NCBI GenBank assembly: GCA_004376205.1 | Contig: SOKG01000159.1 | Location: forward strand, 1-6,721 | Direction of reading: 5' to 3' | Source of the DNA: Dehalococcoidia bacterium | GTDB lineage: Bacteria; Chloroflexota; Dehalococcoidia; SZUA-161 | DNA length: 6,721 nt | Part shown: positions 6,132 to 6,721 of the stretch, piece by piece | How positions within the stretch are numbered: position 1 is the stretch's first letter | Layout: each line of letters begins with the position of its first letter | Translations under genes and position numbers: made by a program | Notes under the pieces: model-generated | Seen by the model: only the letters and a program-made list of their open reading frames with translations | What the model was told of the DNA's origin: nothing | Database searches by the model: none

Positions 6132-6721
6132 ATGACATTTATTAAGAGAACAAAATCTATTTGCCCCGAAGACCTAAGAATCTTGGATGCTGAGCTATGG
6201 GAAACCGATGGCCAGGTCATAATGAGGAAGAGTTGCCCTGACCACGGAAGTTTTGAGGATATTTACTGGAGCGACTACGAAGAATATGTGAGGGCCGAAA
6301 AATTCAGGGACCACGGCACCGGCCTACACCAACCGAGAGAATCGAAGCTCGGTTGCCCCCTCGACTGCGGCCTGTGCCAGAACCACCAGACGCATACAAT
6401 TCTGCTGATCATGGAGCTAACCAATAGATGTAATCTGCGATGCCCGGTATGTTTCGCTCGCGCTGGTGAGCAAGACCATAACAGCGACTTGAGCATAGAA
6501 CAGATACGGTCAATTCTGGAATATACCCAGGAAAACAACTACCCTCTCAGGGTTAGAGGGGTTGGCAACAGCGGTGGGGAGCCGACACTCAGAGACGACC
6601 TGCCAGAGATAATAGAAATGGAGAGGGAACTCGGTTTTGACTATATCGTAGTCATGACCAACGGAGTGAGGCTTGCAGAGGACCTCGATTACTTCAAGAA
6701 ACTGCGCGACCTCCAAGCATG
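6132..6721 (+). CDS. radical SAM protein of the MJ0619 / tetraether lipid synthase (Tes)-like family, 3'-truncated by window edge
   Basis: This is a radical SAM enzyme with the first 196 residues in view; family members are about 500 or more long. Known relatives include MJ0619 and archaeal Tes, which couples lipid alkyl chains by C-C bond formation to give membrane-spanning tetraethers. MJ0619 was earlier proposed to methylate methanopterin. Visible parts: an N-terminal KRTKSICPED segment, MRKSCPDHGSFEDIYWSDYE (31-50), an accessory cluster motif GCPLDCGLC (Cys75, Cys79, Cys82) followed by QNHQTHT, the canonical cluster motif NRCNLRCPVC (Cys100, Cys104, Cys107), and the SAM-binding GGEPTLRDDLPEI (148-160). 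The usual N-terminal CPxC is CPED here (Asp14). ATG 6132 follows AGGTGA (6121-6126) by 5 nt. GTG 6123 is in frame but poorly placed, and TAG at 6105 closes the frame upstream. Family assignment is from remembered motif order. The substrate is inferred and could differ (another lipid or a pterin). Confidence 0.8.
   Translation, partial: MTFIKRTKSICPEDLRILDAELWETDGQVIMRKSCPDHGSFEDIYWSDYEEYVRAEKFRDHGTGLHQPRESKLGCPLDCGLCQNHQTHTILLIMELTNRCNLRCPVCFARAGEQDHNSDLSIEQIRSILEYTQENNYPLRVRGVGNSGGEPTLRDDLPEIIEMERELGFDYIVVMTNGVRLAEDLDYFKKLRDLQA

Overview
The window is a bacterial chromosomal segment, moderately GC-rich. All recognisable genes lie on the + strand. It reads as ordinary core genome with one less ordinary gene at its right edge. 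The combination of complex I membrane subunits, a housekeeping block (ybeY, dnaX, ybaB, recR), TTG starts backed by strong G-rich ribosome binding sites, and an archaeal-type radical SAM gene suggests an anaerobic or subsurface bacterium. From general protein flavour I would guess Chloroflexota, perhaps Dehalococcoidia. That placement is inference, since no rRNA or other taxonomic marker is present.

Left part (1-2831): the 3' portion of nuoM, a gap of about 160 bp, and a complete nuoN. These are the two antiporter-like proton-pumping subunits that usually close a nuo operon. The gap holds a 41-codon ORF with a good ribosome binding site and a possible promoter for nuoN; both are uncertain.

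Middle part (2832-6069): ybeY (16S rRNA maturation and ribosome quality control), then dnaX (clamp-loader tau subunit), ybaB/ebfC (nucleoid-associated protein) and recR (recombination mediator). dnaX-ybaB-recR is a widely conserved bacterial cluster. Here dnaX and ybaB overlap by 4 bp (ATGA), and recR follows after 66 bp with its own strong ribosome binding site and a TTG start. A near-ideal sigma70-type promoter (TTGAAC, 17 bp, TATAAT) sits just before dnaX and probably drives the three genes. The dnaX product has an unexpected Ala where the Walker B motif normally has its catalytic Glu (residue 127).

Right edge (6132-6721): the first 196 codons of a radical SAM protein whose N-terminal half closely resembles the MJ0619/Tes family, the archaeal tetraether lipid synthases and relatives. 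It has an N-terminal metal-site region, an accessory CxxxCxxC, the canonical radical SAM CxxxCxxC and a GGEPT motif. It runs off the window. Finding it in a bacterial context is the most interesting item here, because it bears on whether this organism makes membrane-spanning or otherwise C-C-coupled lipids. No mobile elements, tRNA or rRNA genes, CRISPR arrays or sizeable repeats were seen, and no gene-free stretch exceeds 300 bp.
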